The notes beneath the pieces were generated by a model, which made no database searches, was not told the origin of the DNA, and saw nothing but the letters and a program-made list of their open reading frames with translations. 64,000 nucleotides of DNA from Botrytis cinerea B05.10. Taxonomy: Eukaryota; Ascomycota; Leotiomycetes; Helotiales; Sclerotiniaceae. Numbering within the stretch: the stretch's first letter is position 1; every line of letters starts with the position of its first letter. Shown in pieces: positions 12,381 through 25,500 of this stretch. Location: the NCBI RefSeq assembly GCF_000143535.2, contig NC_037310.1, positions 2,108,001-2,172,000 on the forward strand, read 5' to 3'. Both the position numbers and the translations under genes were made by a program.

Positions 12381-15300
12381 TCATGTCGGCATGGGATTTA
12401 TCCCACTACCACCACCACCACCACTTCTACCATATTGAGCCATTATTGACCCCTTTGGCGCCGTGCTGGGTTTTCTGTTGCTCGCAGGTGCTCGCTTCTT
12501 CGTAACACCACTGCCCGACCCTCCCCTACTTGACGTCGAACCGCCACTCTTTCGCCTACTGTTAAAACGAGGTTTTGACTTATTACCATTAGATCCCTTT
12601 TGATATGATCTTTTAGATGATTCAGCTTGTGCTGGTTGGGTCCTTGGAACTTGGGCTGCCATCTCCATTCGCTCATTGAATGCTTGCACTGCTGGATCGA
12701 CTTGAAAGTACGGGGACGGCTCTTCCGGTTGATTACCGTATTCATCTTCGATTCCACTTTCGTCATCTTCACTCACCAAGTTTACTATCAGATGGTTCTT
12801 ATCTGGCTTGAAATTTGGATCCATCATCTCGTTATAATGCAGTCTGTTCTCCTCCAACAACTTTAAAAATCGCTTGCCATACAAAGCTACATTATTTTCG
12901 TCAATTCCAGGTATTTGTGACATCAGAGTAGTATCTGTCGTCCAGCGAATTGCCATCCGCCTGAACTCGACCTCTGTGAAGTAGGGCTTCCTGTGATTAT
13001 TCTTGTTCCTGAGAGTTTCTTCCAGCATCTTGGCCTCTTGAACGAAAGCGATCACAATTTCTTGATGTACTGGATCTAACCTCTCCATTTCCTGATCGGC
13101 CGTGATTGGTGGCCCAATACGACTAGTTTGTCTAATGCCGCGCATTGTTCTGCTGCTTCCGCTCGTCGGCTCGAAATAATCCTCCTCCTCTGAGCTTTCA
13201 ACGCTGTCGGAAGCAGGAGGGTCGTGCTGTGGGTAGGTGCTTGGATGAAAATCGTCATCACTTATATCCTCATCTTCAATGTGGCGTTCTTTACCCTTTC
13301 TACTATGGCGGCTTTGACTTTGAGTTATTGGTGAGGTAAGTAATGTAGACGGTGGCGGTGCTTGCTTTCTGGCTTTGCTTTTTGTGCTCTTGCGTGAAGC
13401 TGCGGCTGGCGACGTCGATATTCTAGTTTGAAGGGGAAGTCTCAAGTTTTTAGACATGTATTGCCTATGTTTTGGACCAAGCTAGAGGAATGGTTAGTGT
13501 TTGCACATTGCAGAAGGGAATTTCTCTTACAAAAACAAAGTCATTATGAAATCCACCCCTGTTCTTAATGGCGCGGAACTGAAGACCTCCAAACTGGATG
13601 AGTTTTTCAATGAGTCGTTCAATCTCCGTCTTCCCCATGTTTTTCAGTGAACCAAACTCATCAAGCTCGTGATGGTTTTCAGATTTGATCTTTGCTAATG
13701 CCTTGCCTTCCAATACAGCAGAGAAATGACCAATAGCAAAATTGCCCTGAACTTTACCAACGAGACTGATGACTTTTCGGGCCTCGCTACTGAAATCGCG
13801 TTCTTCGTAAGTGTCATTGGAATTGCATGTATCACAATTACCACAATCTTCCCTCCTGAAAGTCTCACCGAAGTATCGCAGTAGCTGTACACGGCGACAA
13901 TCGATGCGGTTGTCACAAAATCGCACCATAGCTTCCAACATTTGACGTTGCTCCGTTTTGACATCTGGGCCACCTTCTCCCTTCTCAATCATCTTTTTAT
14001 ATATTTGACTATCTTGAAAGCCATAGTAGAGGAAACACGCAGCCGGTTTGCCATCTCGACCAGCTCGACCAGTTTCCTGGTAATAGCCTTCTAAAGTTTT
14101 GGGAAGGCAATAGTGGATGACAAATCTCACATTTTGTTTGTCAATACCCATACCAAAGGCAATCGTTGCGACCACGACTTGGATACTTCCTATCTGCCAC
14201 TTGTGTTGGGTATCTTTCTTTTCTTCGGGCGTCATATGAGCATGGAAATGATGTGCCCTGATCCCTTGTTCCCGTAGCTTTTTAGCCACCTCTTCGCAAT
14301 TGTCACGAGAGAGACAGTATATGATTCCGCTCTGATTTTTGTAGTCAACAGAAAGCATTTTGGTTATCTCGCTAAACATTGCCGCCGTTGATCCTTTGCC
14401 TGTTTTACGTCGAACCTCATAGTATATATTAGGTCGATTGAAACTTTGTTTTAACTGCTCACAATTTTGCATCCCAAGGTTGTGAATCACATCTTTCTTT
14501 ACTCTTTCTGTTGCAGTGGCAGTTAAAGCAATAAATGGCACACCGGGATATCTCCCGCGAAGCTCGTGGAGGTTTTTGTAGTCTGGTCGGAAATCATGGC
14601 CCCATTGGCTCACACAATGAGCCTCGTCTATAACAATGCGAGCAAGCCGCTTCTTGGCATAGAGATCATCCAATTTTGATTGGATAGCATTGCTTTTGTT
14701 GATCATCTCTGGGGTGACGTACAGCAATTCGACAAATTGCTCTGGCTTCCTTTCGTTTAAACCATTGAACAATTGTTGTCTTGTCTCCTGAGTTGATTCG
14801 CTGTTAAACAGATATGCCTGAATGCGAAGCTTATGGAGATGATCTACCTGATCATGCATAAGTGCCAAAAGAGGAGAAACCACAATTGTAACACCCTTCG
14901 TTTTGCCCGACTGTACAATTGCAGGTAATTGATAACACAGGGATTTTCCGCCACCAGTTGGCATCAATATAAATGCATCACGCCCAGCTAAGGTAGCATT
15001 GATTGCTTCCAGTTGATTATGTCGAAACCCTTTTAAGCGAAAACGATCTTTTAGTGCCTTTTTAACATCATTAGACCATGCATGACTATACATATCTGTC
15101 CGCGAAGAGTCCACAACTGAATACATATCTTTTGGTTTGTCTGACTTCAGGCTACCACGCTTTGAACTTCTGGATGGGTCTCGTGATGCGTCTCGAAAAG
15201 ATGCGTTGAGGGATGATTTCGTTGAAGATGGCTTGAAAGAGTTGCCTTGCTCAACTTGATGTGTCAAATCAAGAATAGCTTCATCGTCATCATCATCAAA

Positions 15301-17821
15301 ATACCCATAATCTTCCTCTACCTCCGCCACATTCTCCTCATTCGCTACTTTAGTACCTCTCATAAAATTCTCCTCGTCTTCAAGCAGTTTGAAAAGGTCC
15401 TCGTCATCATCGTAGTCTGTCGGCGAAGGTTCTCTGTGAAATTCCGGCCTTTTCACGAAATTATCAGGCCTTGAGTAGTTACTGGCAGGAATCATCGATC
15501 TTGCGGGCGATGCATGTCTCATAGGAGATAGCGGAGCATAGCGAGGCTCTTGTCCTCTTGACTTGCCGGGATTCTGATAGTTAGATGGTGGGTACTCTTG
15601 TCTTGTTACGCCTGATGATTGATGTGAAAGAGACGGAATCTGGGTTTGTAGAACGACTTGGCCACTTGCACCCGCACTTGAAGCATGGGTGGAAAGCGGA
15701 GTCTTTGTGGACGGAATAGCCCCGAAACCGTAGTTTATCGCGCCAGAAGCATCTAATAAACGCCAACATTCTTTCTTTTTCTCCAAGAGCTCACTAGTCA
15801 GTACCTCAGACTCCCCATTGTCTTTTTCTTGGAGATATAAGCTTTGTAGGGCAGCAGTTGTTCTTGAAGCGAGATCCTGGAGACCCTGCAAATTCTCCGC
15901 AAGAACTTCGAAGACCTTTTTTTGGTCCAGCATAGATTTTCGCTCGGCTACTATCTCTGGCGGAGGATGCTCACCATCCTCAAGATAGACTTGAAGTGCC
16001 TCAGAATTCTGACAGAGAAGATTATCCAGGTGTTTCTGAAAAGGCGCAAGTGCAGATGGGTTCCTCAGATACAAGCTCACAATTCTTTTTTCTTCGAAGC
16101 CCAAAGAAGCTGTTGAGGCCTGACTCGAACCTCGTTGAGGCAAAGTCTGTGAAGCCATATAATTGGTAGGAGAATCACGTTGGAAAGGAGATGGCTCGTT
16201 CTCTTGGCGGAATGATGCATTTTGTGAAATTGGCTGTAGTGGGCTAGTGAACCTCTTCTTGGCGGGGGTTACTTCACTGTTCTCGTGCATTTGAATTTTG
16301 GGGATTGCATGGTTTTCTGGTATGCTACAGATTCCTTTCGACTTGTTTATCGATACTGGGCAAGGAGAGCAGCTTACTCTTGCCTCTGCCTCTGACAAAA
16401 TATCGTCGTCGTCGGAGTCAAAAATTTCTTTCTTAAGCCTGCGGTGTTTGAGGGGTGAAGGGGTTCTTGTTGCTCGCCGTTCACGACTTTTGATAGAAGG
16501 AGACGCTTGCACTTGAACCGGTGAAACATATCGCACATTAAGAGGGGTAATACGTTTCTGAGAACTGATCGTGGCAACAGGGGTCGTTCCTCGTGTTGGT
16601 CTTCTGTCCATAACAATATCCTCCGAGTTTTGTCGGCTTCGAATCTTAGATTTCGCACGCTCACCCTGAGAAATCATTTCTCCAACTACATCAACCTCTT
16701 CCAATGAATTCAGGTCAGGGTATTCCTCTGCCGATTTACGTGGGACAACTGTTCGTTGAGATTCAAGAAGGATATCTCGAAATGATGGCCCTGGCATTTC
16801 CAGTTCGTCGATGTCCATAAACGAATCGTGTTGGTCGTCTTGCAGTTCTGTTGTGTGAACGGGTACCTTCTTAGACTTTCGAGGAGACTGTAACATAGAT
16901 AATTCCTCACTCTTCCGTTTCTTCGACCTCTTCAAAGGTTCCGTTCTGGATGCTGACCTCTCATCCCACAAAGTAACAGAAGCGTCCTCAAAGGCTTCCA
17001 CTGTGCTAGAAGAATTTAGGGTAGGAGCTCCAATCAGATCGTCCCCGGTAAGATCTATTGATTCCACATTGTCGAAATTGACTCTGCTTTTCGGCAACGG
17101 AGCTGGGCGAGGAGTTGGGCGAGGAGTTAAACCTTTCGGATCTCTTGTGGATATGGGTCTGGAAGGAGTGCCTAATAGAATAAGTCTATGAAACAAGCTG
17201 AATCGCCTTCATTTACATACCACTTTCATTACATTGTAGCTTATAGCTTCTTGTAAGGGAGGAACTGGCTGTGGAGGAAGGGGTTCCAAGTTGTTGATTT
17301 TGACTTATGAGACTTGGTCTAGTAGTCTTTCGCGCTGATGTGAGTTTTCCCATTTCCGGATCTGCCAATTCATCCCCAGGCGCTTGTGTAGATTGTGTTA
17401 TCGGAGTAAGTATACGGGGACGAGGTGGGTGTGGATTCGCCACAACATTGGAGATCTCTTCGACTCGGCGATTTCGAATCGGAGCAATTGGTGTATTTCG
17501 TATTTCGTGTGCGATACCTTCCCCTTCGAAAATTTCTAAATTCGCAAATCCTGGTTCAATCGTATCTGCAAATGCAGCAATTTGAACTCCAGCGGGGGTA
17601 GTAGCTTTGTTTTGAATCAACCAAGAAATATGACTTTGGAGATTATGTCGAGTCATGAGGAGTGAATATGGTACTGAATTTTTGGTAAATCCATTGGTAT
17701 CTGATGTCAGTTCCGCTCTGGAAAGTCGACGAAGAGTATAAAATTGTGAAGTACAACAGTAGCCAGGCAATATGTTGATGTTTTGCGACATCGCGATAAC
17801 AAACGCGAATTGTCGCGTCAT
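12381..17821 (-). CDS. SGS1: RecQ-family DNA helicase (Sgs1/BLM/QDE-3 type)
   Basis: 3'-5' DNA helicase expected to act with topoisomerase III/Rmi1 in dissolving recombination intermediates and protecting forks in the nucleus. Exons 17821-17221, 17171-13531 and 13481-12381 join in frame to 1780 residues; both introns are 49 nt, the second with an ACTAAC branch site. A long charged N-terminus (about 1-900) is followed by helicase motif I (LMPTGGGKSLCYQ, about 940), motif II DEAH (about 1048), motif VI QETGRAGRD (about 1235), the RecQ zinc-binding region with CGNCDTC (about 1304), a winged-helix RQC segment, and an HRDC-like domain in the last exon (GIDENNVALYGKRFLKLL). The C-terminal tail is basic and Gly/Ser-rich. 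Overall order and size match the large fungal RecQ (yeast Sgs1, Neurospora QDE-3) and not the short RecQ type. A second in-frame ATG lies 10 codons downstream (17791) and could be the true start. Confidence 0.95.
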
Positions 17822-20673
17822 TTAGCGTCATCATGTGACACCCCGCAAATAGCTTAATTTGGCTGGAATTCAAAATCTTATCATTCGTGCTATCTATCGA
17901 ATTCTTGGTTAGAGGGTCGTGTCCGGCAGCGCCTGTTGCAGATTCCTTTTTGCTTTTTTACGGCAGTGGTGTAACACGTCGTATGGAAATTCGCTCGATA
18001 GAAGCCTATCAGCGAATCAGATTCCGTTTGCTATGAATTTGATTTTGCCAGCAGTCGGGATCTCGCAATGTCAGATTCATGGGTTATGGGTACTTCCTTA
18101 ATATGGAAAAGAGCAAACGAATATCACGGTCTGGCAGTTCCGCAACTCATCATGCTTAACAGGATCGAAGGAAACGTTTCAAATTTGGATATACAATGCT
18201 ACAAGGTAGCTTCCGCCAACAATCTTTGCACTCAGTGTATTTCATAAGCAACCCGTCACTCCTTAAGATGATACAACATCAAATTCTACATTCAATGATA
18301 GCAAATTGTGAGTTCAGTTCAGCCATTATCAACCATCCTATCGGAGTCACTTAAGCCTCCCTATGATATCGCCGCCGTGTGTATAGCGACCTGCCCCATC
18401 ATTAATAGCAGTGGCTACCTGGGGAACTTCCCGGGAAGCTGCAGAGGGTATCCGTTCCGAGTTCGAGATCAAATCACTGAGCTTTTATTACTGGATGTAA
18501 GTTATGCATTAGACGATGCATGTATGCGACAAGCAGAGGACCTCGCCTCTATAATTACCCCGTACTGGATGAAGCATGCTTGGAGATTAAACTATTGCTG
18601 TGTCAAGGATTTCAATATCCGAATTCTTGGAGATTTCGTTCAATACCCGTTCTGTTATCAATGTCTCTTTTCTACCTACTATCTATCTAAGTGCTCGTTT
18701 GCGAAATACATCGAGGAAGTTCCTCATGCACGCAAGAGTACTGCAATGCAAACTATCCCAGCGGATTTATATAAATATGTTTTGTGAACTATGGGTTTAT
18801 GTCCCCTTGGAATGTACATAGCTGACTTTCGTGCCACATTCTTCTTCGGGTGTCCGCAAGTATTGATATGTGCGCCGCATTTTTTGCATTTTCACCAAAG
18901 TCAAATGAACCATGAGTTTTGACATGTACGTATTGAATATTTGATCAACTCATCAAACGTATTGATCTGAAATATAATAAGTGTTTATGAAATAGCATAA
19001 ATGCCAGACCATCAACATGCCTGTTCTACGTTAGGATCTTCATGAGAGTTTTATATTTCACAAACAGATATCTCGCCCAAAAACACAACAAAATCAACCT
19101 TACTTGAGCTACTCCTATTTAGTACTACCGAGAAAGAAAGATATGAGCTCCGATAGAGTTTGAACACATCTAAAAATTTATCTTCATGGATGTACCGGTC
19201 TCGTGATCATTCCACACTCGCTCGTGGTGTGCATTTGTTTTGGTGTGCTTAGCGAGATCACCTTGCAGCCAACCTTCAACCTATTTCCATACTCCATCAC
19301 CTACCGATAATACAGCCACACATGTGAACATAAGAATTGTCATAAACTCTTTCAATCCAAATCGGCCGCACTTCAAAAACTCCTAAAATCCTCTTATCAA
19401 GCCAAGATTCCCCAAGCTCTCCCCAGGCATTCGCAGCCCCTCGCCAATATCCCCAAGCACCAAAACTCATTCATCAATCTTCCACATAGTGTCAGCCTCA
19501 AACGAACACCTCTTCACGCTTCCCATCCATGCTACACATCTTAACCACTCCACGATCTCCTTATCGCGCCCATCAACAACTTTCCCAATCCCCATCCCCA
19601 AATCCCAAACAACAAATTCCCGAGTCCGTGCACACACCATCCATCCGGCCTAGCCCGCCTTGCATCCCTCTCACTGATAAGCATGCATACACTCCATACC
19701 AGCACCACACAGAATCACCACCACCCCTCAGCTTCCCTTATCTCTCTCCTTCCCATTCTTGCTCCCATTTCCCAAATCCTTATCTCAACATCCCATATCC
19801 CTGTTCATGTCCTCCCTTGCCTTGGTAACTTCCTTCCGTACATCAATCTCCGTCCCATGCACATACATACATACATGCACCCCAAACTCCCACCGGAGAT
19901 TTTGTCCTGCTGGGTACGACGCGAGCGATCACTTGCATCATATGCAGACAGGTATGGATGTGATGATTGCGATTGTGATGTCATGATGGAGAAAGATGTT
20001 AAAACTGACGTCAACCACTTAAGTTGTTGACGTCGCTACTATTTTCAGATTTCGAACTCCCCAAGATTTCCTCTTTAAAGTGCAAAAAGCAAGACAAGTT
20101 CCAACGGGTAGTATGAGATCTAGCGACACTAATCCCCAAGCAACATTGTAGAATAGATGGACGGTAGCGGCAGCTCGTTGAATAGATCTCCATACCCCCT
20201 TGCACGCCTAGCAGTTCATGTATTTCAGGTTCTAGAACAGCTCTATGTATATGAATTGCACATCATCCTGTTCTTGAGTTCACATTCATTATAGCATCGA
20301 AGATTTATGCACCAACAAGTGTGTAGTCTGATAATATATTCATCTCATCTCATCTCCTCATTCATCAATAGTTACTTACATCCCTCTTACATCCATGCTA
20401 TATACAATAAGTCTCTCTTTCAACCCAGTCCACGCGAATATTTTTGGAATCAAATAATCCCACCCACCAAACCATATCGAGTACATATTTTCCTTGCCCC
20501 GGTCCACTCATCAACCCAAAACCATAAACACAAAAAAGAAAATAGATATCTCATAACCAAGTTTCCCGCACTCAACTCCTCGCAATATAGCAATCGTGTC
20601 GTATCCAAAAAGATTCCAAAAAAAACCCCCCTCCCAAAATTATTTCTTGTGTCAAAAGCCCCATTCGTTTACT
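17822..20673. other. Intergenic spacer, about 2.9 kb
   Basis: Upstream of RecQ and downstream of the ammonium transporter. The only frame worth listing is 18308-18787 (+), entered separately at low confidence. The part 19380-19860 and 20300-20640 is markedly G-poor on the top strand and gives spurious open frames. No RNA gene or mobile element was recognised. Confidence 0.5.
18308..18787 (+). CDS. Uncertain ORF, 159 residues
   Basis: An ATG-initiated frame of 159 residues with a fairly even composition and nine cysteines, but no recognisable domain, signal peptide or membrane segment. It stands alone in a 2.9 kb spacer, and no flanking exon could be joined with confidence. It may be a chance frame or a rapidly evolving orphan gene. 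Confidence 0.15.
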   Translation: MSSVQPLSTILSESLKPPYDIAAVCIATCPIINSSGYLGNFPGSCRGYPFRVRDQITELLLLDVSYALDDACMRQAEDLASIITPYWMKHAWRLNYCCVKDFNIRILGDFVQYPFCYQCLFSTYYLSKCSFAKYIEEVPHARKSTAMQTIPADLYKYVL

Positions 20674-22565
20674 TCATGCTTCTCTCGCCAAAGCAGCCTT
20701 CTCTTTATCTGTCGCCGCAATTCCATGTCTATCGCCCATAATCATCGTATGAGCGTTTCCCGCCCTTGTATCCGCTTCACTCCCACTGTTTCTTCCGCTC
20801 CCTGGCGCATGTCCCGTAATCATATCCGAATGTCCGGTTATCATGTCCGAGTGTTCTGGAATACCGTGACGATCCTCGGGGTTTACATTACTTTCCACGT
20901 TTTCTGGTTCGTCTTTTGCGGGTGTCCAGGCAAGGTAGTCACGTCTTACCTCAACGTAATCGTATGCGAATTCGCCGAGTTGATCGTCGTCCATACCGAG
21001 GAGTTCAGCTTCTTCCGAGGCGCGGAGATGGAGACCGGGGATGTAGTTTATGATGATAGCGAGAATAGCGGAAACGATGAAGGAGTAGGCGGTACAGGCG
21101 ACAATATAGGCAATTTGGATATAGAGTTGTTTATAGTTGTGGTTGAGCCAGCCGCCGGTAATGATTCCCGTGTTGACGCCGTCCAGACCGATTATATAAT
21201 CTGCAGCAAAAAAGGCGTTGAAAACTAGTCCGACGACACCAGCCATGCCGTGCTCAGCTAACACATCCATAGAGTCGTCGATACGGATCCAGAACTTAAT
21301 TTTGGTGCTGTAATTGCAGACGATACCGGTGACAATGCCGAGGATGACGGAGGCCCAAGGGGGAATGAATCCGGATGTGGGTGTGGCGGCTACAAGACCA
21401 GAGATACAGCCTGAACACCAACCTACCATGGACCTATTTACTATCAGCATGAAGATTTTTAGAGTGAATGAAAGAATACTGACCACTTTCTCGCGAGTCT
21501 CCAATCCAGCAAACACCAGGTGATACTTCCAAACATAGCGGCCAAACACGAGTTCCAACAAGCCATGACGGCTCTCAAATTGGCTCCAAAAGCACTTCCT
21601 CCGTTGAATCCTAACCATCCAAACCACAGTAAAATCGTACCCAAGGTAATTAATGACACGTTGTGTGGTCTGAAGTTCAACATCATCTTTTCCTGTCTCT
21701 TACCCAAGACCATCGAATATGCAAGTGCGGACATACCCGAAACGATTTCGACTGGTCCACCACCCGCATAATCGAGAACGCCATATTTGAATCCCCAACC
21801 ATTGACATTCCATACCCAGCATGCGACTGGACAGTACACAATAGTAGCCCAGAAGAATATGAACACCATCATAGGAACCAGACGACCTCGTTCAGCGACA
21901 GCTCCTACGACAATTGCGGCAGTAGTTGCGCAGAATTGTAACTAAATCTCAATCGTTAGTCATCCGCATCACCCTCTCCTGCAAATCCTAGGCCAAAAAA
22001 TCACATACCTGATAAAAACTATACAACAACTCAGGAATCAAAGGGCTTCCTGGACTTGGCGTGCCCAGGGTATTCATCAAACCGAAATGTTTCAAGTTAC
22101 CAATATACCCATTCGTAGCCGTCGAACTAAAAGCCAAAGAATAACCCCAGAAATACCATTGGAAGACTATTATGGAAAAGGCACCCATACAGGCCCATAT
22201 CATTGAGAGCGCAGACTTTCGACGTGCGAGACCGGAGTATAGAAAGCCCAGCCCGGGAGGCATTAGTAGAACCATACATGATGCTACGATGATAAAGGCT
22301 TGATCACCCGGGTCGAACCATTGATTTAAATTGACGACGGCTAATTTGGGAGTCAAATGTTAGTTTATGTTTTTGCATTGTGAGGGAGTTGACAATTGAG
22401 ATAAGAGAGGCATGCGGAATGTGCAAATTGTGGGGGTACAATTTGATACTCGAAGACTCGAAGAGATGGAAACATACCACTATCGCCACCATTGGCTCCG
22501 GTGCCATTATAATTTGCAGGAGCTCCAACATAGCCATAATTTGGGTAGTATTCGTTACTCGACAT
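20674..22565 (-). CDS. MEP2: Ammonium transporter, Amt/Mep family
   Basis: Plasma-membrane ammonium permease. Four exons (22565-22478, 22340-22009, 21941-21484, 21433-20674) splice in frame to 545 residues. The N-terminus is extracellular in this family and carries an Asn-Gly-Thr glycosylation sequon at residue 20. The core contains SFYQLQFCATTAAIV, GVLDYAGGGPV, the first pore histidine in RPHN and the second in LAEHGMAGVVG, so the twin-histidine pair is intact. Yeast Mep1 and Mep3 have Glu at the first position while Mep2 keeps His, so this is a Mep2-like (sensor-type) candidate. The cytosolic tail begins near NYIPGLHLRASEEAELLGMD and ends in a polar extension with a tandem HSDMITG repeat. 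Intron 3 uses a GTCAGT donor. Nitrogen-catabolite control is expected from the family; only one AGATAA GATA-type site was noticed, inside intron 1 (about 22399). Confidence 0.93.
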
Positions 22566-25500
22566 CGTTGCTCAATTTCGAAATATCCTTCAATTGCCCT
22601 TCCTGTCTGCCTTTTCTTCCCTCGAGACTTCCTTTGTATCGAGGCCTTGGACAGGGAATGCCTTCAGAATGACGTAAAGTTCGTTTTCGGTTGGACCAGG
22701 ATAGATATTCTGATTTCGGAGAATTAGGAGAATACGGTTGATATTCGAATTATAAAGGAGTTGTCTTGGTTGCAATTGAGAAGGAATTGGTGGTTTGGGT
22801 GGGTTTACAACTATTGAGGTTGTCTCACTACCTAATCCGGAGAGAATCGAGAGGTTGATTGATGAGGAGTTGAGTATCAAAATGTCCTTGATACCAGCTA
22901 GGTAAATAATGAATAAGAAGGACTGTACAAAGTTGCCAAACAATCAAACAATCCCAAATCCAAAAGATTAAAGAAATTAATCTCAAATAATGGAATCAGA
23001 GAAAATCGCTAGAAATCGGGACTGTTCTTTCCTTTAGTACTTTTCGACTAAGATGGTGGAGCTCTTCCGCTTTAAAAATACGGGACATGGGAAATCTAGT
23101 CCGCATGGCAAGTGGCAGCTATAAAACCTTATAACTGTGATATCCACACATGCATTCATGGTACATACACTTACGGATGAGGAACGCGTTGGACAAGCAT
23201 CTTCAAGAAGCCACAAATACCAAGCCATGCATCCATGTTATGGATATGGAGGGATATGTACCAAGAGATCGGATAATTATACCAACTTTACTCGAAGATT
23301 GAACATCCGTCCATCCATTCATACATTCAATATTGCTTACAGTAGCTACCTAGGCTCGAGCTAGGTACGCATACCCAAAGGATCTAGTTGTCGGTTATTC
23401 CGTTTAGCAAAATATATCTGAACAGCAGTTTCATAACAAGCGATCCGTCCAAACATGCCAATCACATCCAAATATTGATCAGCTCACAGGGAAGACCATT
23501 TTCATTCTTCACGCGAATTCGGATGAGGTCTACGAGTCTACAAGCAACAGTACTAGGCAGATCTTTTTAGATCGACGGGCCGAGAGTTTACCCAGTTTAG
23601 TTGCTTGCTCCATACCCATGTCTCTGGTATCGACGTGGGATGTTCGTGTGAGAGGTGGACTCATTTATCCCATGCGCGGCTTGGAGCACAATTAAAAAGT
23701 ACTCGGGAAAATTCAACGGCTCCAGATTCGAACTTCGTGCTATAGGCCAAGAGATATGAAGGTCGTGAGACATGTGGATGTTTGTGACACAAATGACATC
23801 TGAAGATATGATATCACATATTATTGGTCAATGATATGTGTATCTTGATTCCCAAATACCAAAATGTAAGCCAGTCAATGCATACTTTCTGATCAGATCT
23901 TTGAGTACATCGAATCATATCATGCCCGAAATCGCAATTGTCAGGCAGAACATGATTCGAAGATACACATCTCACGATGATGGCTGAAAGTCTAATCAAT
24001 GCTCGAAGTTCACATGTTTCATCAAAAATGAGAAATGAGGCTATTTTTATTGCCATTTCAATTTCCATCTAATCTAGTACTTTTGGGTCTTTCAACGCAT
24101 CTGAATTATTCACAAATTATAATCTTCACATCTTCACGGAGATTGGTAGTAATTCTCTCGACCACATTAATCCTCTGCCTTCCGATTTCACCCATTTGCT
24201 GAAATTACAAAATTACGGATCCACGACTTTTCGACCTTCAATTATGGGGTACATATCCTTGACGAGCATAGCCCATGTTGGTGCACGAGAATTGAATACT
24301 TTGGTAAAGGAGCTATGTATTCATGCGGGTCGTAGGGATACCTCCGAAAAGTAGGTAAGCACGCTCGAGACAGGGCGAATAATAGAGACATGTTTTTGGT
24401 TTGAGTTTGGAGGACTGATTATCTGATTTGATATGATCTGATGATAATTGAATTGACTGGCTCACCATGTTTGAGAAGTAGACTGATATCAGAGCCCAAT
24501 ATCATATTTAAAAAGTCTGATTCCCGCGTGAGTATCAAGAATGACTTGTCTCCTGTCCTTTCTTTTTCTACTCCGTCAAAGGATTCCATCTCAGCTGATC
24601 AAAGAATTAAATATCCAGAACAGTCTTCCCCCGATTTCGCTCCTCACCCACACTGTCACATCCTTTCCTCTCCCCAGCTTGTCGTCAACATGCTTGTCTG
24701 CCCCCCGCGTGTGGCGCCTGCAAAAAAGGTACCCTATGTGCCTATCCTGCTCCTTGGTAGTCTGTGGCTTCTGGTATTGCATAGAATGGTATGCCCATGA
24801 ACATCAAATTTTTCCTTGTGCTTCTTTAAACCTTTTCCTTTGCTTGTTTCCGTCTCAATACAACGGTGATAATCATTGCGCGAGTATCTTTCAGTTACCC
24901 CTTCATCTTCGCCTATTTTCAATTTCTATGCATCGAATCGTGAAATTTACCAACTCTGCTGCAAACAGTCAATCAATTTGCCCAGATATATCATACATAG
25001 CCCAGTTTCAAGCTGAAATTACATCCCTTCTCATCATGACGTACTCCTCTTCTATTCTCTCCTCTCCTAAGACATCAATCAGTTCCCCCAATCTCTCAGG
25101 AATCTCCCCTTTGACCCTTCAAAATTATAAACAAATAATCAACAAACTTGTTATCTTTTACTCCAGATAAGCTGTGTTTCCTAACCTGAAAGCATCTAGT
25201 TTTTACCCCTGGAACTCATTAGCCTTATCGTCGTTGAAACCGGCCAATGAAATCCCGCATGACAAAAAGCCTTGACATCTCCTTCCACCTATCACATGTG
25301 TAGATGTCTTTATCGTTCCTGTTATCTTTAAACTAAAGATTGACTAAGAATTAGCTCACTCGGCTCGCTCGATGGGTCGTTGCAAGCTCCGCTTTTCGGC
25401 AGTACAGATAGATTAGACGGGGGGGCGTTCCTGTACGTTCTAGAAAAATACTTAAAGCGAAGAGGTAAGCGAGGAGGTGGGTGGAGTAAATTTGTATGTA

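Noticed and set aside
23715..23750. Sequence resembling a tRNA T-loop (AGATTCGAACTT)
   Set aside because: No flanking stem pairing, A box or acceptor stem could be found, so it is not called a tRNA. No tRNA or rRNA gene was recognised anywhere in the window by eye.
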